64,000 nt of DNA from assembly GCA_021734245.1 (NCBI GenBank), contig JAIPJH010000002.1, positions 1 through 64,000 of the forward strand, in the 5' to 3' direction. This DNA comes from Candidatus Cloacimonadota bacterium (GTDB lineage: Bacteria > Cloacimonadota > Cloacimonadia > Cloacimonadales > TCS61). A model generated the notes under the pieces. That model worked only from the letters and a program-made list of their open reading frames with translations. It was not told the origin of the DNA and did not search any database. Position 1 is the first letter of the stretch; every line of letters starts with the position of its first letter. The position numbers were made by a program, and so were the translations under genes. Below are positions 25,666 to 33,869 of the stretch, one piece after another.

Positions 25666-26994
25666 ATGAAAAAGAAATTAATTGAAATTGATCTGCTGAT
25701 CCAAAACGGATTGCTGTTAACTTATAATCAAAAACCCCGAATCGGCAGTGTTGCCATCCAAGATAACAAGATCATGGAAATTGGGGAAAACGCGACTTTA
25801 GAAAGAAAATACAATTGGAAAAATCTGCTGGATGCCACCGGAAAGATCGTGATGCCGGGATTTGTGAACACCCATACTCATGCAGCCATGAGCTATTTCA
25901 AGGGCTTGGCGGACGATCTGCCATTAATGGATTGGCTTACCAATTTCATCTGGCCGGCAGAAAAACATTTTCTGACTGCTGAATTCGTGTATGATGCAGT
26001 TCTACATGGATGCGCCGAAATGATCCGTCACGGTATAACCTGTTTTAACGACATGTATTTTTTTGGTGATGAAGCGGCACAAGCTGCTCAAAAAGTAGGC
26101 ATTCGAGCAGTTTTGGGTGAAGGAGTTCTGGATTATCCGGCGGTAAAATATCAAAATGCAGATGAGATTTTTGCCTATATTTCGGAAATGCATGCCAAAT
26201 ATAAAGATCATGGTCTGATAGATTTTGCTGTGGCTCCTCATGCAATTTACACTTGTGGAAAAACCAATCTGATCAAAGCAAAAGAGCTGGCGGCAAAACT
26301 GGGAATTCTTCTGCATCTGCATCTTTCGGAAACCAGACAGGAAGTTGAAGATTGCCTGAAAGAACACAGCGTGCGCCCCACAGAATATTTGAATCAGCTG
26401 GGAATTTTCGAGCAACCTGTCGTTGCTGCTCATGCCATCTGGCTGAGTAGAGAGGAACATGATATTCTGGCGGAAAAAAATGTCTCTATTGCCATCAATA
26501 CCAGTAGTAATCTGAAGCTGGCTTCCGGTTTCGATTCCTTTGCCTATTATCTGAAAGAAGGCATCAACCTGAGCCTGGGAACAGATGGCGTAGCCAGCAA
26601 CAACAATCTGAGTATGCTGCAGGAGATCAGTTTAACGGCAAAATTGCAGAAAGCGCTCAATAATGATCCGACCATTCTGCCAGCCCGGCAGATGATCGAA
26701 ATAGCCACGCTGGGCGGTGCAAAAGCTCTGCAGAAGCAGAACTCGATCGGCTCATTGCAGGAAGGCAGACTTGCCGATCTGATCACAATCGATATTAACA
26801 GTCTGGAAGCTCTTCCCATCTACGATCCTTTTTCGCATCTTGTCTATTCGCTTTCTTCCGAACATATTAAAGACGTGGTGATTAATGGCAATATCGTGAT
26901 GAAAGATCGCCAACTGCAATTTGTGGAAGAAGCCGAATTGCTTGCAAAAGCCCGCTATCACCAGCAAAAAATTACAGAATTTGTGGCAAAGTGA
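25666..26994 (+). CDS. Amidohydrolase, MtaD-like (5-methylthioadenosine / S-adenosylhomocysteine deaminase family)
   Basis: A 442-residue metal-dependent deaminase. Motifs include the metal-binding NTHTHAAMSYFKGLADDLPL, HLSETRQEVEDC, VAAHAIWLS and GTDGVASNNNLSM, all typical of MtaD/TrzA enzymes that deaminate adenosine-like compounds in methionine salvage. An earlier in-frame ATG at 25627 would add 13 residues of non-conserved sequence (MIDFPCYYIDFSI), so 25666 is preferred. Neither start has a clear Shine-Dalgarno. Exact substrate not provable from sequence alone. Confidence 0.87.
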   Translation: MKKKLIEIDLLIQNGLLLTYNQKPRIGSVAIQDNKIMEIGENATLERKYNWKNLLDATGKIVMPGFVNTHTHAAMSYFKGLADDLPLMDWLTNFIWPAEKHFLTAEFVYDAVLHGCAEMIRHGITCFNDMYFFGDEAAQAAQKVGIRAVLGEGVLDYPAVKYQNADEIFAYISEMHAKYKDHGLIDFAVAPHAIYTCGKTNLIKAKELAAKLGILLHLHLSETRQEVEDCLKEHSVRPTEYLNQLGIFEQPVVAAHAIWLSREEHDILAEKNVSIAINTSSNLKLASGFDSFAYYLKEGINLSLGTDGVASNNNLSMLQEISLTAKLQKALNNDPTILPARQMIEIATLGGAKALQKQNSIGSLQEGRLADLITIDINSLEALPIYDPFSHLVYSLSSEHIKDVVINGNIVMKDRQLQFVEEAELLAKARYHQQKITEFVAK

Positions 26995-27006
26995 TCTGTC
27001 AGTGTA

Positions 27007-27723
27007 TCAGATAGTTTTTGTGGTATCTGTTCCTGAAGTCTTGTTTTTTCTTCTTTTAAGATGATTCAAGATCGAAGGCAGAAGTGCCAGCAGTCCCAGC
27101 AGAATAAAAGCCAGTAGAATGTTCCATGAGAAAATATCTTTCAGTGAATTGATCGTATTCAATTGATTTCCGGTATAAGTATAAACCAGCGAACCCGGTA
27201 AAATGCCAAAAGCCGTGGTCCAGGCATAAGTACGCAATGGAATTTTGGTTAGCCCGGCAAAGAGGTTGATCATCCAGAAGGGAAAAAGCGGAATGAACCG
27301 CAAAGAAAGCAGATAGCTATAGCCATTGATCTTTAGTTCTTTATTGAATTTCGCCAGTTTATCAGCATATTTTTCCTGCAGCTTTGTTCCCAGCAGATAG
27401 CGTGCAAACAGAAAAACTCCGATAGCACCGGAAGTTGCTCCCACATTCACATACAAAGCTCCCAAAATGGTGCCGAAAACCAAACCGCCTGTAAGAGTGA
27501 GAATGGTAGCACCCGGAATGGAAAAAGCCACCGAGACTGCATAGATCAAAATGAATAGAATAACGGCTAAAAGATAGTTGGCATCAACATATTCCTGCAA
27601 AATACTTTTCTGTTCCTGCAGATTTTCGAAGGTAAGATATTTGTGAATGCCGGTAAATCTGATTGCCGCAATGATCAGGATTATCACCAGCAGGATAAGC
27701 AGTTTTTTCTGGTATGATTTCAT
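27007..27723 (-). CDS. TVP38/TMEM64-family (DedA-like, VTT domain) membrane protein
   Basis: A 238-residue protein with about five transmembrane segments. The SNARE-associated/VTT signature is in GATILTLTGGLVFG, VFLFARYLLG and RFIPLFPFWMINLFAGLTKI, followed by AFGILPGSLVYTYTGNQL. Members are putative lipid scramblases or transporters. It is the last gene of the eight-gene rSAM/arsenosugar-type operon, 8 bp after the VOC gene. TVP38 genes are often linked to flavin disulfide oxidoreductases like the one two genes upstream, which supports a shared pathway. Confidence 0.85.
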   Translation of the reverse strand: MKSYQKKLLILLVIILIIAAIRFTGIHKYLTFENLQEQKSILQEYVDANYLLAVILFILIYAVSVAFSIPGATILTLTGGLVFGTILGALYVNVGATSGAIGVFLFARYLLGTKLQEKYADKLAKFNKELKINGYSYLLSLRFIPLFPFWMINLFAGLTKIPLRTYAWTTAFGILPGSLVYTYTGNQLNTINSLKDIFSWNILLAFILLGLLALLPSILNHLKRRKNKTSGTDTTKTI

Positions 27724-27731
27724 AACTGATC

Positions 27732-28904
27732 CTATTGTTTCTCAGTTGATTTTGTCAGTAGCGTCACGTTGTCTTTGGTGAAGAAGCCGGTGAAATCTCC
27801 GTAACGATGAATGTATTCATTCACCAGCAAAGTAGTTGGCGAAGCTTCTGTAAAAGTTTGTTTCAAACCTGCGGCAGGCGAACCGATCAATTCAACCAGA
27901 AATTCCATTTTGTCTTCTTTCAGTTTTTCATAAACAGTTTCTATTTCATCAGTTACGAATGCCATGTGATGCGTTCTCGTACCATAATTATAGATGAATT
28001 TTTCGGTGGGACCGGATTCTTCCAGATTTTTGAAAGGAACAATTCCGGAAGTGAAAACCATGGCAAAATCCTGGCTGGAAAGCCGGGCAACGTTGGTGAT
28101 AGAATTGAAGCTTTTCACATAGATGGCGAAATCGAAATGATAATTGGTGAGTTCCATAAATTCGATGATAGCAGCATCACGATCTTCGGCTCGCACGCGA
28201 GTAGCTGTATGATCCAATAAACCGATCCTGCCGAGATATTGACGGGCTGGTTTTGATAAATTCCAATTAAGTGGTTTGGAGTCGGCAGTCTGATATTTTC
28301 CTGATCCTTTTTTCCATTCGATGACACCGATGGAAATGCCGGTATATTGCGAAGGAACAGATTGGATGAATTTGAAATTTTCTGTTTCCAGCGGCTTTTT
28401 CTGCAGGAATTTTGTGCTCCGTTTTGTTTGAATTTCAAAATATCGGGCGACATCTTTTGCTTTAAATACAAAGCTCTCTAATCTGGTATTGGGCAGATGT
28501 TGCGATTTGGGATTAAGATTGAATTCCCGAAATGGATTTTCCGCATTTTTTCTGCTGCGCAATAGAATATCGGCAGAACCTTTTTGCATCAGCAGGCAAT
28601 TCACAAAATTTTCATCCTCAAATGCAGAATCAAATTTATAGCCGGTATAATCCAGAAATTCCTGAGCTGCCGGTTCTAGATTTTGCGGTTCGGTATTAAT
28701 GATGACCGCCTGCAGGCCATCCACCAATTCTTGCAATCCCAATTCAGTCTGTTCCAGTGCGACGCGTTTCACCTCTTTCTGCAAAAATTCATCGCTGTTT
28801 TTAAAATCATAAAAGGAATCTTTGTGTTCTGGATGTACCGGACACTTGCCATTCTCTATTTCATCATGTACTTCCTGGCATATTGAACATACAATTTTTG
28901 GCAT
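27732..28904 (-). CDS. VOC-superfamily (HPPD/glyoxalase-like) protein with N-terminal zinc ribbon
   Basis: A 390-residue protein I cannot assign to a named function. The first ~30 residues carry a Cys/His cluster (CSICQEVHDEIENGKCPVHPEH) likely to bind zinc. The C-terminal half (~225-375) is a vicinal-oxygen-chelate domain resembling 4-hydroxyphenylpyruvate dioxygenase. It has LLDHTATRVRAEDRD, THHMAFVTDEI and LLVNEYIHRYGDF, whose His, His and Glu would form the iron facial triad. The middle segment may be a second, degenerate VOC half. It lies inside the rSAM/arsenosugar-type operon, 9 bp after the oxidoreductase gene. A dioxygenase or metal-dependent role in that pathway is inference. Confidence 0.7.
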   Translation of the reverse strand: MPKIVCSICQEVHDEIENGKCPVHPEHKDSFYDFKNSDEFLQKEVKRVALEQTELGLQELVDGLQAVIINTEPQNLEPAAQEFLDYTGYKFDSAFEDENFVNCLLMQKGSADILLRSRKNAENPFREFNLNPKSQHLPNTRLESFVFKAKDVARYFEIQTKRSTKFLQKKPLETENFKFIQSVPSQYTGISIGVIEWKKGSGKYQTADSKPLNWNLSKPARQYLGRIGLLDHTATRVRAEDRDAAIIEFMELTNYHFDFAIYVKSFNSITNVARLSSQDFAMVFTSGIVPFKNLEESGPTEKFIYNYGTRTHHMAFVTDEIETVYEKLKEDKMEFLVELIGSPAAGLKQTFTEASPTTLLVNEYIHRYGDFTGFFTKDNVTLLTKSTEKQ

Positions 28905-28913
28905 CTTCTCTCC

Positions 28914-30329
28914 TTACAAAAAAAGTTTTTCGATCAATTTTTTCATCCAGTCTTTGAATGAGCGTTTCATATATTCAAAACTGAGTCGCTGGAAGATCTC
29001 TGCCTGGGTGGGATAGGAAAAAATAACCGAAGCAAAGGCAGAAGCTTTCATACCTCTGGCAATTGCTAAACTGGCTATCGGGATCATCTCACCTGCTTTT
29101 TCACCAACCAGTGTAGCCCCGATGATTTTGCCTTTTTTACCGAGGATCAGCTTCAAAAATCCGTCTCGGTCGTTATCAGCTTTGGCTCGATCAATTTCCG
29201 CTAATCGGAAGATCAGAGCATCTCGATAGATACCCAGTTTTTCTGCCCAGGGCTGCGTGTAACCGATATGAGCTACTTCCGGCTTGGTATAAGTCGTCCA
29301 GGGAACCATCTTGTAGCTGGCTTTACAACCAAAACCCAGAATGGCATTAGGCACGACCTTTCCAGCCTGATATCCCGCCATGTGGGTAAACTGGAAGGGA
29401 CCTGTCACATCGCCGGCAGCAAAGATATTTTTTATCGATGTTTTCATTTTATTATCGCTGATGATGTAACCGCGCTTATCTGTTTTTACCCCGAGTTTAT
29501 CCAAGTTCAAACCGGTTGTATTGGGAAGGCGTCCGGCAGAAACCAGAAGTGCGTCACCGGAAATTTTAATTTCTTTTCCGGCACTTTCCACCAATACAGT
29601 TTTCAGCTTATCCTGCTGTGAAACCGCTTTAACTTTGCACTGCAAACACAGCTCCACTCCATCGCGATCAAAAACCTCTTTCATCACTTGCCAAACTTCC
29701 GGATCATCTTTGGGGAAGAGATGATCGTTATGATCGATGATGGTAACTTTTGCTCCTAAATGCCGAAACCCTTGCCCCAATTCCAAACCGATCGGTCCGC
29801 CACCGATTATCACCAGATGATCTGGCAGCTCACTTAGATCGAAGATCGTTTTATTGGTAAGGAAATCTACTTTTCCCAAACCGGGAATGGGCGGAATGCG
29901 AGCCGTGGAACCAGTGGCAATAACAATTTTCTTGCCGCTTATTTGCTTGTCTCCAAGCTGCACAGTGTGCGGGTCGATAAGAGTTGCTTCAACCAGAAAT
30001 ACATCTACTCCCAATCCTTCAAATCTCTCTTTGGAATCATGGGGTTCGATCTCGGCGATCACCGATTTTACCCGCTGCATCACTTTTTTCAGATCAACTT
30101 TTTGTAAATCCGCAGCCAGGGCAAATTCATCTGAATTTGTAATATCCTTTGCCAGATGGGCAGTCCTTAAAAAAGTTTTGCTGGGAACGCAGCCGTAGTT
30201 CAGGCAGTCGCCACCCATTTTATGATTTTCGATCAGAGCTACTTTGGCACCCAATCCCGCTGCACCGGAAGCAACTGTAAGACCGGCGCTGCCTGCCCCC
30301 AGAACAATTACATGATAATCATATTTCAT
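28914..30329 (-). CDS. FAD/NAD(P)-dependent disulfide oxidoreductase (mercuric reductase / dihydrolipoyl dehydrogenase-like)
   Basis: A 471-residue flavoenzyme. It has FAD-binding VLGAGSAGLTVASGAAGLG, redox disulfide GGDCLNYGCVPSK, NAD-binding VIIGGGPIGLELGQGFRHLG and the second FAD motif NIFAAGDVTG. In true lipoamide dehydrogenases the C terminus holds HPTxxE. Here the equivalent is SYPTQAE: the His is Tyr, so it is probably not a standard E3. A C-terminal basic helix replaces the usual end. It overlaps the DUF547 gene upstream by four bases. The partner substrate is unknown. Confidence 0.85.
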   Translation of the reverse strand: MKYDYHVIVLGAGSAGLTVASGAAGLGAKVALIENHKMGGDCLNYGCVPSKTFLRTAHLAKDITNSDEFALAADLQKVDLKKVMQRVKSVIAEIEPHDSKERFEGLGVDVFLVEATLIDPHTVQLGDKQISGKKIVIATGSTARIPPIPGLGKVDFLTNKTIFDLSELPDHLVIIGGGPIGLELGQGFRHLGAKVTIIDHNDHLFPKDDPEVWQVMKEVFDRDGVELCLQCKVKAVSQQDKLKTVLVESAGKEIKISGDALLVSAGRLPNTTGLNLDKLGVKTDKRGYIISDNKMKTSIKNIFAAGDVTGPFQFTHMAGYQAGKVVPNAILGFGCKASYKMVPWTTYTKPEVAHIGYTQPWAEKLGIYRDALIFRLAEIDRAKADNDRDGFLKLILGKKGKIIGATLVGEKAGEMIPIASLAIARGMKASAFASVIFSYPTQAEIFQRLSFEYMKRSFKDWMKKLIEKLFL

Positions 30330-31069
30330 CTTCTTTCTTCCTTTGGAATGTTCAGATTCCAGTTATAATCCAGATACTTGATTTTGTAAGCACTAATATC
30401 AACCTCAGAATATTTCTCGATAAATTTCGGCACGCTTTCAAAATCGTCTTTGAACCATTTGAAAATATTGGAGATTTCTGCCGTTTTTTTGATTCGATTC
30501 ACTTTCATACCTTTTGTTTTGTTCTGCAAAAAGCGTTTGGTATTTTCTTCCAGTTGGCCGATCACAGTTTCAGGTCGATAGGCTTGTTTGATCAGATCGG
30601 GACAGGAAAGAGATGCACAAACTATACCGAAATGGATAAGCGGCTGGTTCATCGGCCGCAGTATTTCATGCTCGATCTCGCCCAGTGAGTAAATCCTGCC
30701 ACCAACATCTATTGCCTCATTCTTCCAAACCGGTTTGAACAGATTACCGCCATCTTTAATGCTGGCTGGGATATTATTATCCAATACAACTTTGACGGCT
30801 GCGATGTTGTAAATATTGATCCAGAATGCCAGTTTCTTTTCGTGATTTGACAAATGGGAAATATCAAACTTTTGCAGTGAAAGAATGATTTCGGCAAATA
30901 TAGTATCGTTTTCTAATTTTCGATAGTCCAGACTATGAAATGCGATGCCCTCTTTCGTTTCTGCTTGAATATATTTATTACTCAGCTTATCCCATTTATC
31001 ATAAATTTCGGTCTGCGCTGCCAGATTTAAAATTATTAGCAACAATATTGTTATCAGTGCTGTTTTCAT
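30326..31069 (-). CDS. DUF547 domain protein, exported
   Basis: A 247-residue protein with a signal peptide (MKTALITILLLIILNLAAQT). The DUF547 core includes KLAFWINIYNIAAVKVVL, IYSLGEIEHEILRP and HFGIVCASLSCPDL. The family, of papain-like fold by some predictions, has no proven activity. The conserved Cys in ASLSCP and His in LIHFGIV could be catalytic; this is inference. Its start lies 71 bp inside the end of the upstream transferase gene and its end overlaps the oxidoreductase gene. It is thus tightly coupled within the operon. It is a frequent neighbour of ArsS-type genes. Confidence 0.83.
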   Translation of the reverse strand: MKTALITILLLIILNLAAQTEIYDKWDKLSNKYIQAETKEGIAFHSLDYRKLENDTIFAEIILSLQKFDISHLSNHEKKLAFWINIYNIAAVKVVLDNNIPASIKDGGNLFKPVWKNEAIDVGGRIYSLGEIEHEILRPMNQPLIHFGIVCASLSCPDLIKQAYRPETVIGQLEENTKRFLQNKTKGMKVNRIKKTAEISNIFKWFKDDFESVPKFIEKYSEVDISAYKIKYLDYNWNLNIPKEERR

Positions 31070-31730
31070 CGATCACCTCGCTATTTAAGATACGCCTGAT
31101 TTCTTGAGCAATTCGTTCATTGCGGCTTACTTTACCCAGGAATTCTTTGACATCATCAAAATTATCGAAATCACATCTTTTGCTAATAATATATAGTTTA
31201 TTTTTGTTATCCAAAACTTTTTCTGTGGTTTGCTGGAAGACCTGATCTGTGCTCCAGGAGATTCTTTGAAAATATTGCGGATCAAAACTCTTTCTGGTAA
31301 AGCCGATCAGATAATATCCGCCATCTTCGGCAGGACCCAGGACAACATCATGTTTTTTCAGAGAAGCGGCAGCTTCCAGAATCAACTCTGCGGAAAGTTC
31401 GGGCACATCGGCTCCGATAAGTACAGCGGCATCGAATGGCTGCCGAAAACAGCCGGCAAAAGCATTTGCCATTCGCCCACCCATGCCGTTTCCAGACTGC
31501 AGATTAAATTCCTGCTCCAGCCCCAGAAGTTGCTGAAAATTTTTCAGAGAAGCGGCAGGCGAATATTCGATGCCCACCGGCAAGCCACTTTCGATAACAC
31601 GCTGCCAGTTATCCAGTAATAAAACTTTATAGATCTCTGCTGCTTTTTCTGCCCCTATCGTTCGGGCTAATCTGGATTTCACCTGACCCGCTTGAGGGTA
31701 TTTGGTAAAAAAAATAAGTTTGCATTTCAT
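30999..31730 (-). CDS. TIGR04282-type glycosyltransferase (arsenosugar / rSAM-selenodomain-associated transferase)
   Basis: A 243-residue protein with the family's N terminus KLIFFTKYPQAGQVKSRLAR, the GT-A type metal motif GADVPELS and the signature GPAEDGGYYLIGF. Members sit beside ArsS radical SAM genes and are presumed nucleotide-sugar-type transferases; the reaction is unproven. The last ~25 residues (from ENSTDNN) are poorly conserved and overlap the start of the DUF547 gene. Its ATG lies 18 bp after the extended (selenocysteine) reading frame of ArsS. Confidence 0.87.
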   Translation of the reverse strand: MKCKLIFFTKYPQAGQVKSRLARTIGAEKAAEIYKVLLLDNWQRVIESGLPVGIEYSPAASLKNFQQLLGLEQEFNLQSGNGMGGRMANAFAGCFRQPFDAAVLIGADVPELSAELILEAAASLKKHDVVLGPAEDGGYYLIGFTRKSFDPQYFQRISWSTDQVFQQTTEKVLDNKNKLYIISKRCDFDNFDDVKEFLGKVSRNERIAQEIRRILNSEVIDENSTDNNIVANNFKSGSADRNL

Positions 31731-31739
31731 TTCGTTCAG

Positions 31740-31772
31740 CGGAATAAACTATTCCGAGATTTCGCCCCCTCA
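31740..31772 (-). promoter_or_regulatory. Candidate UGA selenocysteine codon and bacterial SECIS stem-loop
   Basis: On the minus strand the ArsS frame meets TGA at 31772-31770. Thirteen bases later a hairpin CGGAAT-AGTTT-ATTCCG (31756-31740) follows, with a GU in its apical loop about 21 bases after the UGA. Bacterial SECIS elements place a GU-containing apical loop about 16-37 nt downstream of UGA, so the geometry fits. The frame then codes G-G-E-I-S-E and a TAG at 31751-31749. Confidence 0.68.
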
Positions 31773-32735
31773 GCTGGATCCGCTGCCGGCTGTGCAGCCA
31801 TAGCAGTGATTGGCAACAGCGATCATTCTGGCCAGAATCTTATCCAGATCGAAATCTCTGATGTGACCAATGGGAAAAGCTTTGAGCTCCAGCATTTGAT
31901 TAAAATCACAATCATAAATATAGCCGTCGTAACTCACCGAGATCTGATGACGGCACATCAAATTATCTATAGTACAGGAATTATGAGCATCAACCAGCAT
32001 ATCCATGTAATCCTGCAATTTATCTGCCCGTACCAGGGTTTCCAGATAACGGTTGATCGGAAAATTATTTAAGCAGAACAGATTGTTGAAAACAATGTTG
32101 TAATTTTTATGCAAATTTTCTTTGAATTCCCTTTCCAACTGTGCCTGATCTGAACTTAAAAAAAGTCCGGTGGGATTATAGACCAGATTCAAGTTCAGCG
32201 TTTTTCCATAGCCTCGTTGATTCAATTTCTGCAAAGCCAGAATTGATTTCCGAAAAACGCCATCGCCCCGCTGCCTTTCAGTGGAGCTGGCTCTAAAATG
32301 CGGCAGTGATGCCACGATCTGCACCTGATTCGCCGCCAGAAATTCATAGAGATATTCATAACCGGGTTCTTCCAGAATGGTTAGATTGCTGCGAACGATG
32401 ACCTGTTTGCCGGCCTTCCGCGCTTCTGTAACAAAATAAGGGAAGTTTTCATTCATTTCCGGAGCTCCGCCCGTAATATCTACCGTTTCGATCTGGGCAG
32501 TATTCCTGATCACATCCAGACACAGATCCACAGTTTCACGATCCATTTCACGTTCATCATTTGGAGAAGAATTCACATGACAATGCCGGCAGGTTTGATT
32601 GCATTTTCTACCGATATTGACCTGAAAAGTTTTGATGCTGACCGTTTTTAACGGATATGAACCAACTTCCTCCAGTTTTTCTTCAAAAGGTGATGCCTTC
32701 TGCCGCAGCAGCTTCAGCTGTTCTTTCGTTTCCAT
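31749..32735 (-). CDS. arsS: ArsS-type radical SAM protein, probable selenoprotein (UGA read through)
   Basis: A 328-residue protein if the UGA at 31772-31770 encodes selenocysteine (321 residues otherwise). The radical SAM cluster motif is CNQTCRHC (Cys 45, 49, 52) and the SAM-binding DITGGAPEMN follows. The C-terminal DUF3641-like half ends NHCYGCTAGSGSS-U-GG-EISE. Family members end in a Cys-rich GSSCGG tail in which Cys or Sec occupies exactly this position, so TGA here looks like Sec rather than a stop. ArsS converts a methylated arsenical to an arsenosugar precursor in characterised systems. Here the arsenical substrate is inferred only from the operon. Confidence 0.88.
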
Positions 32736-32740
32736 CTATT

Positions 32741-33088
32741 TCAAATCAGCGTCTCATCGATCTTATTCATCATCTGGGTGCTGTGAACCAGAGTTATGCC
32801 GGCAAGCATGGCAGAAGCCACGTGCACAGCTTCATTCATCTGCTCTTCGTCCGCACCTTTGGCCAGACAGGCATCGGTATAGGCTTCGATGCAATAGGGA
32901 CACTTCTGAGCATGAGCCACTGCCAGGGCGATCAAAGCTTTTTCCCTTTCGCTGAGCGCTCCTGCCGCCATCACGCTATTATAATAATCAAAATACTTAT
33001 CGCCCAATTTCTTGTTCACGCGGGTAATATTGCCGAATTTCTTCAGATCTTCCGATTTGTAATATACATCCATTTCGTCTCTCCTCAA
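32741..33088 (-). CDS. Arsenosugar-associated peroxidase-like protein (AhpD / carboxymuconolactone decarboxylase fold)
   Basis: A 115-residue protein matching the short AhpD-like family linked to ArsS genes. The redox motif is AHAQKCPYCIEAYTDACL (CPYC, with a following His/Glu environment) and the helix HVASAMLAGITLVHS follows. A thiol-peroxidase or alkylhydroperoxidase-like activity is plausible from the CxxC but unproven. It lies 5 bp before ArsS and its start overlaps the stop of the upstream glycosyltransferase by four bases. Confidence 0.87.
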   Translation of the reverse strand: MRRDEMDVYYKSEDLKKFGNITRVNKKLGDKYFDYYNSVMAAGALSEREKALIALAVAHAQKCPYCIEAYTDACLAKGADEEQMNEAVHVASAMLAGITLVHSTQMMNKIDETLI

Positions 33089-33774
33089 CTTTTATCTTTT
33101 GCTCTTGGATAAAATCTAATCAATTTCTCTGCCGGCACACCCAAAAAAAATAATCCCGACAAAATTGGATTTCTCAGCATCACAAAAAAAATACCTTCTT
33201 CTTCCCAACGTCTTGCCGATGTTCTTACTTTATGCGGAATAATGAACACTTTCTCTTTTTTACTTCTTACTCTCTTCATTATTTGAATGTCTTCCATTAT
33301 TGGAATTTCAGCATAGCCACCCAATTCATGAAAAAAAAACCTGCTGAAAAACTGACCTTGATCTCCGTAGGGAATTCTGAAAAGGCGGCTGCGCAACGAT
33401 GCTGTTCGAGAGATCACTTCTCGGATCAGCCAATTCCTGCTTTCAAACCAGATATCAAAAGCACCTGCTTTGAAACCGCTTTTGATTATCTGATCGATCA
33501 TTTTCAGTCCATTCTCGGGCAGCAAACTATCGGCATGCAGAAAAAGCAGGACGTCTCCTTTTGCCTTTTTCGCTCCGGCATTCATTTGGACAGCTCTGCC
33601 AGGTCGGGAAGCAATTTTGATTACGTTATCGTCTTCTATCAAATTCAAAGTTTTTGCATTTTCATCCCCATCTACTACTATTATTTCAAGATGTTTGTAT
33701 TCCTGACTCCTGAGTTTCGCTAGCGATGAATTGATTTGAGGTTCATCGTAAACTGGTATTATTATTGATATCAT
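33085..33774 (-). CDS. TIGR04283-type glycosyltransferase family 2 (arsenosugar / rSAM-selenodomain-associated)
   Basis: A 229-residue GT-A glycosyltransferase. ISIIIPVYDEP and EIIVVDGDENA lead to the metal-binding FLHADSLLPENG, and the family signature RIPYGDQGQFFSR and PIMEDIQIMKRV follow. The reading frame is open 14 codons further upstream, but the family begins at MISIIIP, so 33774 is chosen. It is the first gene of the eight-gene minus-strand operon. An inverted repeat (33807-33830) sits in its promoter region. The sugar and acceptor are unknown. Confidence 0.88.
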   Translation of the reverse strand: MISIIIPVYDEPQINSSLAKLRSQEYKHLEIIVVDGDENAKTLNLIEDDNVIKIASRPGRAVQMNAGAKKAKGDVLLFLHADSLLPENGLKMIDQIIKSGFKAGAFDIWFESRNWLIREVISRTASLRSRLFRIPYGDQGQFFSRFFFHELGGYAEIPIMEDIQIMKRVRSKKEKVFIIPHKVRTSARRWEEEGIFFVMLRNPILSGLFFLGVPAEKLIRFYPRAKDKS

Positions 33775-33806
33775 TAATCCCTCTTTCACTTTGTTTATAA
33801 AAATAA

Positions 33807-33830
33807 TTATTGCCAAAAGATGGGCAATAA
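33807..33830. promoter_or_regulatory. Inverted repeat between divergent genes, candidate operator
   Basis: TTATTGCC and GGCAATAA are perfect 8-bp arms around AAAAGATG. It lies between the start of the rSAM operon (33774) and the start of the YD-like protein gene (33870), where a repressor could control either. Confidence 0.45.
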
Positions 33831-33869
33831 CTTTCTTGAATTAAATTCAAAATAGGTGGGGTTAGAAAA

